Assembly: GCF_016704835.1 (NCBI RefSeq)
Contig: NZ_JADIZJ010000001.1
Coordinates: 667,001-731,000, forward strand
DNA from: Sphingopyxis sp.
Lineage (GTDB): Bacteria; Pseudomonadota; Alphaproteobacteria; Sphingomonadales; Sphingomonadaceae
Direction: 5' to 3'
Length of the DNA stretch: 64,000 nucleotides
Numbering within the stretch: position 1 is the stretch's first letter; each line of letters starts with the position of its first letter. Under the pieces are notes generated by a model. The model made no database searches. It worked only from the letters and a program-made list of their open reading frames with translations, and had not been told where the DNA came from. A program made the translations under genes and the position numbers. Positions 43,774 through 52,322 of the stretch are shown one piece after another.

Positions 43774-43802
43774 TTGACTTTGCGCCGACTCTCGCTTATC
43801 CG
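43774..43802 (+). promoter_or_regulatory. Candidate rpmH promoter
   Basis: TTGACT at 43774-43779 and TATCCG at 43797-43802 are 17 bases apart. Predicted transcription start near 43809 would put the hairpin at 43816-43842 in the rpmH leader. Confidence 0.35.
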
Positions 43803-43815
43803 CGCCTCCATCAGT

Positions 43816-43842
43816 GGCCGCCCACGTTTGGCGGCCCTTTTC
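43816..43842 (+). terminator. Hairpin with T-run upstream of rpmH
   Basis: GGCCGCC at 43816-43822 pairs with GGCGGCC at 43830-43836, followed by CTTTTC. It may end the transcript of the preceding membrane protein gene or act as an attenuator in the L34 leader, depending on where rpmH transcription starts. Confidence 0.5.
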
Positions 43843-43878
43843 TGTTAGAGCCTTGCAAGAGATTTAGGGACAACCGCG

Positions 43879-44013
43879 ATGAAGCGTACCTTTCAACCGA
43901 GCAACCTCGTGCGCGCCCGTCGCCACGGTTTCCGCGCCCGCAAGGCGACGGTCGGCGGTCGCAAGATTCTCGCCAACCGCCGTGCCCAGGGCCGCAAGAA
44001 GCTGTCGGCCTGA
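43879..44013 (+). CDS. rpmH: 50S ribosomal protein L34
   Basis: A 44-residue basic protein, MKRTFQPSNLVRARRHGFRA at the start and GRKILANRRAQGRKKLSA at the end, complete for L34. It is translated close to rnpA, whose frame opens before the rpmH stop. First gene of the rpmH-rnpA-yidD-yidC-engB run. Confidence 0.97.
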   Translation: MKRTFQPSNLVRARRHGFRARKATVGGRKILANRRAQGRKKLSA

Positions 44014-44042
44014 CCGCTGACGCTTCTGCGCCAGTAAAACTG

Positions 44043-44390
44043 GTGCGAACGCTTTCAAAACGTAGCGAATTTCTGGCCGCTAACCGCGGCCTTCGCTTTC
44101 CCATGCCCGGCTTTGTCCTGCTCGTCCGCCAGCGCGGCGATGCCGATGACGCGATGGGCATCGGCTACACCGTCAGCAAGAAGGTCGGCAATGCCGTCAC
44201 CCGCAACCGGATGAAACGCCGGCTGCGCGAACTGTGCCGCGCGGCGCTGCCCGAATCGGGCGTAGCGGGCGCCGACCATGTGCTGATCGGGCGGCCCGGC
44301 GGCAATGACATCGTCTTTGCAGAGCTGGGCGAACAGCTCGATTCGGCGTTGCAGCGCGCGGCAAAGAAATTGGCCGCGAAGGCGACATGA
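44043..44390 (+). CDS. rnpA: Ribonuclease P protein component
   Basis: A 115-residue RnpA that helps RNase P RNA mature tRNA 5' ends. The family motif is VTRNRMKRRLRELCR. GTG at 44043 gives MRTLSKRSEFLAANRG, matching the usual N-terminus. It sits 29 bp after rpmH and 142 bp before yidD; the gap before yidD holds a large palindrome. Confidence 0.93.
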   Translation: MRTLSKRSEFLAANRGLRFPMPGFVLLVRQRGDADDAMGIGYTVSKKVGNAVTRNRMKRRLRELCRAALPESGVAGADHVLIGRPGGNDIVFAELGEQLDSALQRAAKKLAAKAT

Positions 44391-44413
44391 CCATCGCCCT
44401 TCCCCTCGCTCGC

Positions 44414-44480
44414 CACCCCGGACTTGATCCGGGGTCTATTGCCGCCGGCGCCGTATCGGCCCCGGATCAAGTCCGGGGTG
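44414..44480. repeat. 21-bp inverted repeat between rnpA and yidD
   Basis: CACCCCGGACTTGATCCGGGG at 44414-44434 is exactly repeated in inverse at 44460-44480 with a 25-base spacer. Each arm is itself partly palindromic around GGATCAAGTCC. This element is dispersed in sphingomonad genomes; here it lies within an operon. Confidence 0.85.
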
Positions 44481-44532
44481 ACGAAATTGGGGTAATCGCG
44501 TGTGAAGTTGCGCAGTTTTCCGGGCGTTCGGC

Positions 44533-44745
44533 ATGATCGCCCGCCTGCTCATCCTGATCGCGCGCGGCTGGCAGATCGGGCCGTCGCGCATCCTGCCGCC
44601 GACTTGCCGCTTTGCTCCGTCGTGCAGCGAATATGCGATCATCGCGCTAAAACGCCATGGTGCGATCAAGGGTGGCTGGCTCGCGACAAAGCGGCTATTG
44701 CGCTGCCATCCTTGGGGGGGCCACGGCCACGACCCGGTGCCTTAG
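44533..44745 (+). CDS. yidD: Membrane protein insertion efficiency factor
   Basis: A 70-residue YidD: LILIARGWQIGPSRILPPTC, RFAPSCSEYAIIAL and CHPWGGHGHDP are the family's conserved segments. It assists YidC in membrane insertion. The gene sits between rnpA and yidC as in most bacteria. Confidence 0.95.
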   Translation: MIARLLILIARGWQIGPSRILPPTCRFAPSCSEYAIIALKRHGAIKGGWLATKRLLRCHPWGGHGHDPVP

Positions 44746-44800
44746 GTTCCCACCGAAGCATCCTCCCCCAACATTTTGAGACGAAGAGAGACCCAACAGC

Positions 44801-46555
44801 GTGGACGACAAGCGTAACCTGATCGCGGCAATATTGTTGTCGGTGGCCATCCTGCTGGGCTGGAACTTCGTCTCGGCGCAGTTCTTCCCTACCCCCGCCA
44901 AGCCCGACGTGACCAAGACCGTCGCCGGCAACACCGGCACCTCCACCACCCCGGCGGCGCAGGGCCAGCCGAGCGCGCTGCCGACGGCGGGCACGCCCAC
45001 GGCCCCAGCGACCGCGCAAGCGATCCGCCCGGTCGCGGCCGCGCTGGCCGAGGGCAACCGCGTGCAGATCGAAACCCCGGCGCTGACGGGATCGATCAAC
45101 CTGGTCGGCGCCCGCATCGACGACATCACACTGAACAATTACAAGCAAACGATCGAGAAGGATTCGCCGCCGGTACGATTGTTCGCGCCGGGCGGAACCA
45201 AGGCCGCCTATTTCGCTAGCCTCGGCTGGTCAGCTCAGGGGATCGAGGTCCCGGGACCGAAAACGCTGTGGACCGCGAACGGCGGCGCGCTGACCCCCAC
45301 CACCCCGGTGACGCTGAGCTGGGCCAATGGCGCCGGCCAGACCTTCCGGATCGAGTACAGCATAGACACCCATTATCTGATCACCGCGAAGCAAACGATC
45401 GCCAACACCAGTGCCGCGCCGGTCAGTGCGAGCAGCTTTGCACTGATCGACCGTCTTGGCAAACCCACCGATCCGCACGAACAGAGCAGCTGGACCATTC
45501 ACATCGGCCCGACGGGCTATCTGGACGGCAAGTCGGTATTCGATGTCGATTATGACGATGTCGAGGACGCGCCCAACCGCGCCGTGCGCTACAATTCGGC
45601 GGGCTGGCTGGGCTTTACCGACAAATATTGGCTCGCGGCGATCATCCCGGCCAAGGGCGAACGCGTGACCGCGGCGATCAGCTCGCCGAGCGCCAATAGT
45701 TACCAGACGCTGTTTGCGCGCGACTTTGCGCAGGTCGCCCCGGGCCAACAGGTCACGACGACAAGCCGCATCTTTGCCGGTGCCAAGGAAGTCGAGATCC
45801 TGGAAAACTATCAGGACAAACTGGGCATCACCCGCTTGTCGAACGCGATCGATTGGGGTTGGTTCGAATTTTTCGCGGTGCCGATCTTCAAGCTGCTTCA
45901 CTGGCTGTTCCTCCAGGTCGGCAATTTCGGCGTCGCGATCATGGCTCTGACCCTGATCATCCGCGGGCTGATGTTCCCGATCGCGCAGCGCCAGTTCGGA
46001 TCGATGGCGCAGATGCGCCTGGTCCAACCGAAGATGAAGGCGCTGCAGGAGCGCTTCAAGGACGACAAGCCAAAGATGCAGCAGGAGCTGATGAAGCTCT
46101 ATAAGGACGAGAAGATCAATCCGCTGGCGGGCTGTCTGCCGATCGTCATCCAGATCCCTATCTTTTACGCGCTGTACAAGGTGCTGATGCTGGCGATCGA
46201 AATGCGGCACCAGCCGTTCATCCTGTGGATCAAGGATTTGTCGGCGCCCGACCCGCTGCACATCCTGAACCTGTTCGGCCTGCTGCCCTTTACCCCGCCG
46301 TCGATCCTGTCGATCGGCATCCTCGCGGTGATCTTGGGCATCACGATGTTCCTGCAGTTCCGTCTCAACCCGCAGGCGACCGACCCCGTGCAGCAGCAGG
46401 TGTTCAAGATCATGCCATGGCTGTTCATGTTCATCATGGCGCCGTTTGCGGCCGGCCTGCTGCTCTACTGGATCACCAACAACCTGCTGTCGATTGCGCA
46501 GCAGCAGTGGATGTACCGCAAATTCCCGGCGCTGAGGGCGCAGGCGACGACGTGA
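44801..46555 (+). CDS. yidC: Membrane protein insertase YidC
   Basis: A 584-residue inner-membrane insertase. The N-terminus MDDKRNLIAAILLSVAILLG is an uncleaved anchor followed by a periplasmic beta domain (about 40-340). The insertase core then has LLHWLFLQVGNFGVAIMALT, MKLYKDEKINPLAGCLPI and a C-terminal LLLYWITNNLLSIAQQ. A GTG start follows a GAGACGAAGAGAG ribosome site. The stop overlaps the engB start (GTGA). Confidence 0.97.
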   Translation: MDDKRNLIAAILLSVAILLGWNFVSAQFFPTPAKPDVTKTVAGNTGTSTTPAAQGQPSALPTAGTPTAPATAQAIRPVAAALAEGNRVQIETPALTGSINLVGARIDDITLNNYKQTIEKDSPPVRLFAPGGTKAAYFASLGWSAQGIEVPGPKTLWTANGGALTPTTPVTLSWANGAGQTFRIEYSIDTHYLITAKQTIANTSAAPVSASSFALIDRLGKPTDPHEQSSWTIHIGPTGYLDGKSVFDVDYDDVEDAPNRAVRYNSAGWLGFTDKYWLAAIIPAKGERVTAAISSPSANSYQTLFARDFAQVAPGQQVTTTSRIFAGAKEVEILENYQDKLGITRLSNAIDWGWFEFFAVPIFKLLHWLFLQVGNFGVAIMALTLIIRGLMFPIAQRQFGSMAQMRLVQPKMKALQERFKDDKPKMQQELMKLYKDEKINPLAGCLPIVIQIPIFYALYKVLMLAIEMRHQPFILWIKDLSAPDPLHILNLFGLLPFTPPSILSIGILAVILGITMFLQFRLNPQATDPVQQQVFKIMPWLFMFIMAPFAAGLLLYWITNNLLSIAQQQWMYRKFPALRAQATT

Positions 46556-47214
46556 GCGATAGTCAGGACTTCGAGCCGGGCGCCGACCCGGAACGCGCCG
46601 AGCGCGCACGCAAGCTGTTTTCTGGACCGATCACGTTCCTGAAATCGGCGCCGGCGCTCGAACATCTGCCGCCGCCGAGCATGCCCGAGATCGCCTTTGC
46701 GGGCCGCTCCAACGTCGGCAAATCGTCGCTGCTCAACGCGCTCACCAACCGCAACAGCCTCGCGCGCACCTCGGTGACGCCGGGGCGGACGCAGGAGCTC
46801 AACTATTTCGACGTCGGCGAGCCGCTGATTTTTCGTCTGGTCGATATGCCGGGGTACGGCTTTGCCAAGGCACCGAAGGATGTCGTCAAGAAGTGGCGCT
46901 ATCTGATCAACGATTATCTGCGCGGCCGCGCGGTACTGAAACGCACGCTGGTGCTGATCGACAGCCGTCACGGGGTGAAGGAGGTCGACCGCGAATTTCT
47001 CGAAATGCTCGATGTCGCCGCGGTCAGCTATCGCATCGTGCTGACCAAGGCCGACAAGATCAAGGCAAGCGAACTGGCCGCGGTCCACGCCGCAACCCAG
47101 GCCGAAGCCCGCCAACACGCCGCCGCGCACCCAGAGGTGATTGTGACATCGTCCGAAAAGGGGCTGGGGATCGCCGAGCTGCGAACCGCGGTGCTGGAGG
47201 CGGTAGAGGTTTAG
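46552..47214 (+). CDS. engB: Ribosome biogenesis GTP-binding protein EngB/YsxC
   Basis: A 220-residue GTPase for large-subunit assembly. G1 is GRSNVGKSSL, G2 around TSVTPGRTQE, G3 is DMPGYGF, G4 is LTKADK, G5 is TSSEKG. Start GTG at 46552 overlaps the yidC stop. The N-terminal extension before FLKSAPALEHLPPPS is typical. Confidence 0.96.
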   Translation: MSDSQDFEPGADPERAERARKLFSGPITFLKSAPALEHLPPPSMPEIAFAGRSNVGKSSLLNALTNRNSLARTSVTPGRTQELNYFDVGEPLIFRLVDMPGYGFAKAPKDVVKKWRYLINDYLRGRAVLKRTLVLIDSRHGVKEVDREFLEMLDVAAVSYRIVLTKADKIKASELAAVHAATQAEARQHAAAHPEVIVTSSEKGLGIAELRTAVLEAVEV

Positions 47215-47391
47215 GCGTGAGCCTCCCCCTTGGGGGAGACGATAGTGGAGGTTGCGGATTTGTCCGCTACGGGAACTTTGTGAGGGGTATGGCCGCAAAG
47301 GTTGACACCCTTCGCCCAGCTTCGGCTAGGCAGCAAGTTGCCAAGCCTGCACAACCCTCTCCTCCAAGGGGAGAGGGGTTAGGGAGACCCC
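47215..47391. repeat. Repeat-rich intergenic region with 8-bp-arm palindrome
   Basis: CCCTCTCC at 47355-47362 and GGGGAGAGGG at 47369-47378 form a hairpin around TCCAA. CCCCTTGGGGGAG near 47226 resembles one arm of the same element. No gene is supported in this 177-bp stretch. Confidence 0.55.
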
Positions 47392-48063
47392 ATGAAACTA
47401 TTCATCGGCAACAAGGCCTATTCCAGCTGGAGCCTGCGCGGGTGGCTTGCCGCCAAGCATAGCGGCCTGCCCTTCGAGGAAGTCACTGTTCCGCTCTATG
47501 ACGAGGAATGGAACCAGCGCCGCGAGGGCGACGAGTTCGCGCCTTCGGGCGGCAAGGTGCCCATCCTGTGGGACGGAGACGACATCGTCGTGTGGGACAG
47601 CCTGGCGATCATCGATTACCTCAACGAAAAGACCGGCGGCACGCGCGGATACTGGCCTGAAGATATGGCGGCGCGAGCGATGGCGCGATCGATGGCGGCC
47701 GAAATGCATTCAAGCTTTGCCGCGTTGCGCCGCAACCACAGCATGAACATCCGCCGCATCTATCCCGCCGCGCCGCTGCTGCCCGAAGTGCAGGCCGATG
47801 TCGTCCGCATCTTGCAGATCTGGGCCGAAGCGCGGGCGCGGTTCGGCGGCGAGGGCGATTATCTGTTCAGCGACTGGTCGGCGGCCGACATGATGTTCGC
47901 GCCGGTGGTCACCCGTTTCATCACCTATTCGATTCCGCTGCCGCCCTTTGCGATGGCCTATATGCAGGCGGTGGTGAGCCACCCGTGCATGCAGGACTGG
48001 ATCGGCGGCGCGCAGGCCGAGGACTGGATCATCGAGAAGTTCGAGGGGCCGGTTGAGGGTTAG
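47392..48063 (+). CDS. Glutathione S-transferase family protein, copy 4
   Basis: A 223-residue GST: MKLFIGNKAYSSWSLRGWLA, then FAPSGGKVPILWDGDDIVVW and DSLAIIDYLNE, which supplies the Asp-Ser in the glutathione pocket. The helical half has FSDWSAADMMFAPVVTRF. It resembles the YfcF-like/zeta-group GSTs. It converges with the LysE gene, stops overlapping by four bases. Confidence 0.9.
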   Translation: MKLFIGNKAYSSWSLRGWLAAKHSGLPFEEVTVPLYDEEWNQRREGDEFAPSGGKVPILWDGDDIVVWDSLAIIDYLNEKTGGTRGYWPEDMAARAMARSMAAEMHSSFAALRRNHSMNIRRIYPAAPLLPEVQADVVRILQIWAEARARFGGEGDYLFSDWSAADMMFAPVVTRFITYSIPLPPFAMAYMQAVVSHPCMQDWIGGAQAEDWIIEKFEGPVEG

Positions 48064-48686
48064 GTTTGTGGCGCTGCAGTCGCCGCGAACCAGATAGCCA
48101 CGGCGACAATCATCAACGCGAGAATGCGTCGAATCAGCCGCGTCCGCGCAGGATCGGCGAGCCAGTTACCGATCCTGCTGCCCGCCAGCACGATGGCAAG
48201 GTGGACGGCCGTGGCGATGGCAATGCTGACCAATGCGAGCGTGAAGGCAAGCCCGAAGCTGGGAATCTGCCCGCCGTTGAACCGCGGAATGACGACGACA
48301 TAGAAGAGCATCGCCTTTGGATTGAGCAGGTTGATCACCAGCCCGGACAGGAAATGGTGTCGTGCCCGTTCCGCATCGGCGGCGCGCGCGGGTGAATTCT
48401 CTCCGCCATCGCGCCAGCTTTCCCATGCCAGCCACAGCAGAAACGCGCCGCCGCCCCAGCGCAACAAATGCCAAAGCATCGGGCTGGCGGCGACGAGAAA
48501 CGCGATCCCTAACGCTGCCGCCAAGGCGTTGACGAACAACCCGATCGCGACCCCGGCCGTCGCCGCCAGACCGGCACGCCGACCATCGCCCATCGATAAC
48601 GCGGCCAGCCACGCCATGTTTGGACCGGGGGTCAATTCGATCAGCAGAACCGCCAGCGCGAAACCGAGCCAGTCGGCGGCGTTCAT
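48060..48686 (-). CDS. LysE family translocator
   Basis: A 208-residue exporter of the LysE/RhtB group with six membrane helices. VLLIELTPGPNMAWLAALS is the signature; a second block is LINLLNPKAMLFYVVVIPRF. Such proteins export amino acids or related metabolites; the substrate is not predictable. Start ATG 48686 overlaps the stop of the cupin gene upstream (ATGA). Confidence 0.9.
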   Translation of the reverse strand: MNAADWLGFALAVLLIELTPGPNMAWLAALSMGDGRRAGLAATAGVAIGLFVNALAAALGIAFLVAASPMLWHLLRWGGGAFLLWLAWESWRDGGENSPARAADAERARHHFLSGLVINLLNPKAMLFYVVVIPRFNGGQIPSFGLAFTLALVSIAIATAVHLAIVLAGSRIGNWLADPARTRLIRRILALMIVAVAIWFAATAAPQT

Positions 48687-49150
48687 GGAATCCGCGATGT
48701 CGGGTACGGCGTGCCATCCTTGTGGAAATAGCCATCCGGCCCGAACAGCATGTCGATGTCCGAATAGCCGCCGCCGGTGTCGTATTTCTTGCCGCCGCCG
48801 AGTGCGACGAACACGCAGTCGGTGTCCGATTCGTTGATCAAGTGATGGCCGTTGGTGCTGCCCTTCGGCCACACCGCGATATCGCCGGGGCGCATCGGCC
48901 AGCGGCCGTCGTCCTCGATCAGCACCGCCTCGCCCGCAATCATCACCAGCATCTCGTCCTCGCCGTCGTGCCAGTGGCGCTGCGACGACCAGGCGCCAGG
49001 TTTGAGAACGACATGGCTGGCGGCGAAATCGCTGACGCCGGTGACGCGGGCGAGGCGGCGGTACCAGCGACCCTGAACGGGCGCATCATAGGGCGCCGGG
49101 TAACCGGTGGTGTTGGTTTGCGGGATGGTGTCGAGGTCGATTTTGGGCAT
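48683..49150 (-). CDS. Cupin domain protein
   Basis: A 155-residue double-stranded beta-helix protein. The first cupin motif is HWHDGEDEMLVMIAGE with metal-type His-x-His and Glu; the second is HHLINESDTDCVFVALGG. Function unknown; it precedes and is coupled to the LysE gene, which may export its product or substrate. Confidence 0.85.
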   Translation of the reverse strand: MPKIDLDTIPQTNTTGYPAPYDAPVQGRWYRRLARVTGVSDFAASHVVLKPGAWSSQRHWHDGEDEMLVMIAGEAVLIEDDGRWPMRPGDIAVWPKGSTNGHHLINESDTDCVFVALGGGKKYDTGGGYSDIDMLFGPDGYFHKDGTPYPTSRIP

Positions 49151-49188
49151 GGCAAATATCTCCTGCCCTTTCTTCTGCCGCCCGCTGC

Positions 49189-49259
49189 GAGCGAAGTCGA
49201 GATGTCCATCGGTGCTGCGTTATGACGAATGGTGTCTCGACTTCGCTCGACACGAACGG
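49189..49259. repeat. 14-bp inverted repeat upstream of dapE
   Basis: GAGCGAAGTCGAGA at 49189-49202 pairs with TCTCGACTTCGCTC at 49235-49248. The right arm continues GACACGAACGGATA, and the same arm recurs near 60206-60238 upstream of the sirtuin gene. Confidence 0.8.
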
Positions 49260-49272
49260 ATAAAGGGCGGCT

Positions 49273-50406
49273 ATGACAAGCGAGATAGATCCCGTCGAAC
49301 TGGCCCAGGCGCTGATCGCCGCGCCGAGCGTCACCCCCGCCATGGGCGCAGTGTTCGATGTGCTGGAGGCGGCGCTGATCCCGCTCGGTTTTACCGTCGA
49401 GCGCTTTATCGACGGGATCGAGCCCGACGGCCCGGTCGAGAATCTGCTCGCGGTGCGCAACGGCAGCGGCCCCGTCCATTTCGGCTTTGCGGGACATCTG
49501 GATGTCGTGCCGCCGGGCGTCGGCTGGACCGGCGACGCCTTCGCGCCTGAAGTCCGCGGCGAGTTGCTCTATGGCCGCGGCGCCGTCGACATGAAGGGAT
49601 CGATCGCGGCGTTCGTCGCGGCGGCAGCGGCGACCTCGGTCGATGCCGGGACGATCAGCCTGATCATAACCGGTGACGAGGAAGGCCCCGCGATCTTCGG
49701 CACCCGCGCGCTGATGGAGCATATGGCGGGACGCGGGGTTGTGCCCGACATGATCGTCGTCGGCGAGCCGACCTCGGTAAACCGGCTGGGCGACATGGTG
49801 AAGATCGGCCGCCGCGGCTCCGTCAATATCTGGATCGACGTGCCGGGAACGCAGGGCCACGTCGCCTATCCGCACCTCGCCGACAATCCGATCCCCAAGC
49901 TGGTCAAGATTTTGGCGGCGATCGACGCGGTGGTGCTCGACACCGGCAACGACTGGTTCCAGCCGTCGAACATCGAATTCACCGACATCGAGGTCGGCAA
50001 TGGCGCGACCAACGTGATCCCGGCGTCGGCGCGCGCGCGGCTGTCGATCCGCTTCAACGACCAGCACAAGGGCGCCGATCTGGTCGCGATGATCGAAAGC
50101 ATCGCGCATGACATCGAGCCCGCCGCCAAGGTGCTGGGCAAGATCTCTGGCGAGGCGTTTCTGACCCCGCCGGGCGATTTGTCGGGGCTGGTTGCCGAGG
50201 CGATCCATGCCGAGACCGATGTGGCCGCCGAAATGTCAACGACGGGCGGCACATCGGACGCGCGCTTCCTGCACGCGCTGTGTCCGGTGGTCGAATTCGG
50301 GCTGACCAACGCGACGATGCACAAGCTCGATGAAGCGGTGGCGGTGGCGGATTTGCACAAGCTGACGGCGATCTATCGCGGGATATTGATGCGCGCCTTC
50401 CTCTAA
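49273..50406 (+). CDS. dapE: Succinyl-diaminopimelate desuccinylase
   Basis: A 377-residue dinuclear zinc hydrolase of lysine/peptidoglycan precursor synthesis, giving LL-diaminopimelate. Metal-binding segments: FAGHLDVVPPG, YGRGAVDMKGSI, ITGDEEGPAIFG, VGEPTS and FGLTNATMHKLDE. It works in the same pathway as dapB at 59318. Start ATG after a GGCGG run. Confidence 0.93.
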   Translation: MTSEIDPVELAQALIAAPSVTPAMGAVFDVLEAALIPLGFTVERFIDGIEPDGPVENLLAVRNGSGPVHFGFAGHLDVVPPGVGWTGDAFAPEVRGELLYGRGAVDMKGSIAAFVAAAAATSVDAGTISLIITGDEEGPAIFGTRALMEHMAGRGVVPDMIVVGEPTSVNRLGDMVKIGRRGSVNIWIDVPGTQGHVAYPHLADNPIPKLVKILAAIDAVVLDTGNDWFQPSNIEFTDIEVGNGATNVIPASARARLSIRFNDQHKGADLVAMIESIAHDIEPAAKVLGKISGEAFLTPPGDLSGLVAEAIHAETDVAAEMSTTGGTSDARFLHALCPVVEFGLTNATMHKLDEAVAVADLHKLTAIYRGILMRAFL

Positions 50407-50981
50407 TCCTCGCGCGATCGGCGCAGTATCACATAAACCGCGCCCGCGCCGCCGTGGCTGATATGCGCCGGGCGCAGCGCGACGACCTGGTCAGCATATG
50501 GCGAGTAAGCGAGCCAGTCGGGCAGCGAGGCGCGGATGGCGCCGCGCGGGCGAGGGTCGCCGTGCATCTGCGGCAGGCGGTCGGCGCCCGGGCGAAGGCG
50601 CCCGGCGACGACGAGCAACACGCGCGCGCCGCGGATCAGCGCGCGGCCGATCGCGTCGTCGAGCAGCGCCTGTGCCGAGATCAGGCTATGCCCGTGCAGG
50701 TCGATGCTGAGATCGGGGCGGACCAGCCCCTTGCGCAACCGCCGGTCCCAATGGCCATCGAGCGTCGCGGCGCTGTGGGTGCGGCGCGGCGGCGGTAGGG
50801 GCGTGGGGGGACGCGATGGCGCAGCAGCGCGCGGCGCGGTGCTGCGCGGGGTCGGTTGCGGCGGGCGGATCGTCGGCGGCGCGGTGGGAGCAAGCGGCGA
50901 TTTCACTTTCGCCAGTGGCTTGACCGTCGCCGCGACCTTTTTCCACAGCGCGTTTTCGTCGGGATCGAGCCGCCGCGCCAT
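50403..50981 (-). CDS. Smr domain protein
   Basis: A 192-residue protein with a Pro-rich, basic N-terminal half and a C-terminal Smr (MutS2 C-terminal-like) domain. LSIDLHGHSLISAQALLDDA carries the DLHG motif; GARVLLVVAGRL and LRPAHISHGGAGAVYVILR follow. Smr domains have nicking or RNA-cleaving activity. It converges with dapE (stops overlap by four) and is 8 bp downstream of mltA. Confidence 0.88.
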   Translation of the reverse strand: MARRLDPDENALWKKVAATVKPLAKVKSPLAPTAPPTIRPPQPTPRSTAPRAAAPSRPPTPLPPPRRTHSAATLDGHWDRRLRKGLVRPDLSIDLHGHSLISAQALLDDAIGRALIRGARVLLVVAGRLRPGADRLPQMHGDPRPRGAIRASLPDWLAYSPYADQVVALRPAHISHGGAGAVYVILRRSRED

Positions 50982-50988
50982 CGCGGCG

Positions 50989-52317
50989 TCAGCCTGCCGC
51001 GATCAGCCGCGCGATGCTGGCGCGCGGGAGCAAGATCAGCGCCGATCCGCGCGCCGCCATGCCGCCAGCGATCGCGCGCGCCTCGTCCCCTGCGCCCCAG
51101 AAGCTGTCGAAGCGGTTGGCGCCCTTGATCGCGCCGCCGGTGTCCTGCGCGATCCACAGCCCATTGGGTTCAGCGCGGTCGAGCGAGAGGAAGACGGGGG
51201 CGCCGAGCGGCACAAAATTGGGATCGGCGGCAACGCTGGCGCGGCCGGTGACGGGGACGCCAAGCGCACCGAGCGGGCCGGGGCCGGTGATTTCGCGGAA
51301 GAACACCCAGCTGGGGTTCTCGTTCATCACCGCGGCGCCGCGTACTGGATCGGCGCGCAGATAATCGAGGATGCCCTGCATCGACGCCTGCCCGCGCTGA
51401 AGCTCGCCGCGATCGAGCAGCAGCTTCCCGATGCCGACATAGCCGCGGCCGTTCTGGGTATCATATCCGATCCGCATGATACCGCCGTCGGGCAGGCGCA
51501 GGCGCCCCGACCCCTGCACTTGCAGGAAGAAGAACTCGGCGGCGTCGGCAGCATAAGCGATTTCGAGAGCGCGGCCTTCGAGCGCGCCGCTTTCGATCGT
51601 GGCGCGGTCGTAATATTGCACCAGATTGCTACCCTCGACGCGGCCGCGGATCTTCTTGCCCTTTAGCTCGTCGGAGAATTGGCCGAGATCGACATCGACC
51701 AGGTCGGCAGGGCGGCGATAGATGGGGATGTCATACCCAGCCCGCTTCGTGCGCGACCCGGCGATTTCGGGTTCGTAATAGCCGGTGACAAACGCTGTGC
51801 CCGCGCCGATCTGCACGGTGCCGAAATACCGGGTGAAGAAGGCCGCAGCATCGCTGTCATTCCAGTTTTTCGCCGCGTCGCAGCTTTCTGTCCAGTCGGC
51901 GCCCTGCGTCAGGCCACTGACGTCAGCGCGGCGCTGGATCGATGGACAGCTGATGCGGAAGGCCGCAAGTGCCGCAGCGGCTTGTTCAGCGGCTACGCCA
52001 AGCTTGGCAAAATCGGGACCGGCGATGACGCCACTGGTCGTAGCGGTCGCGGCGTCGGTTGACACGATAGGTGCAGGCAACGGCGGGCGGGGGGTGGCGG
52101 GAATCGGCTTGGCAGCGATACCGCCGCCTTCGGAGGGGCGAGGCTGATAAGGGCGCGGCGCAGCGCCGGGCCGCGTCGGGGCAGGTGCGGTGGTCGCCGG
52201 ACGGTTGCCCGAATCGGGAATCACCGACGTGCAACCCGAAAGCATCGGTAGGACGACGAGCAGGCTGAATCCAAAAGCGCGCGTCCGGCGTTGCCCGGAC
52301 GAGATGATCGCGCGCAC
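50989..52317 (-). CDS. mltA: Membrane-bound lytic murein transglycosylase A
   Basis: A 442-residue lipoprotein (lipobox LPMLSGC, Cys29) that cleaves peptidoglycan glycan strands. After a Pro-rich linker, the MltA domain shows FVTGYYEPEIAGS, FFLQVQGSGRLRL and NPSWVFF. The C-terminal 3D domain is LWIAQDTGGAIKGANRFDSF, containing the catalytic aspartates. GTG start. Followed by the Smr gene 8 bp on. Confidence 0.93.
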   Translation of the reverse strand: MRAIISSGQRRTRAFGFSLLVVLPMLSGCTSVIPDSGNRPATTAPAPTRPGAAPRPYQPRPSEGGGIAAKPIPATPRPPLPAPIVSTDAATATTSGVIAGPDFAKLGVAAEQAAAALAAFRISCPSIQRRADVSGLTQGADWTESCDAAKNWNDSDAAAFFTRYFGTVQIGAGTAFVTGYYEPEIAGSRTKRAGYDIPIYRRPADLVDVDLGQFSDELKGKKIRGRVEGSNLVQYYDRATIESGALEGRALEIAYAADAAEFFFLQVQGSGRLRLPDGGIMRIGYDTQNGRGYVGIGKLLLDRGELQRGQASMQGILDYLRADPVRGAAVMNENPSWVFFREITGPGPLGALGVPVTGRASVAADPNFVPLGAPVFLSLDRAEPNGLWIAQDTGGAIKGANRFDSFWGAGDEARAIAGGMAARGSALILLPRASIARLIAAG

Positions 52318-52322
52318 CGGGG

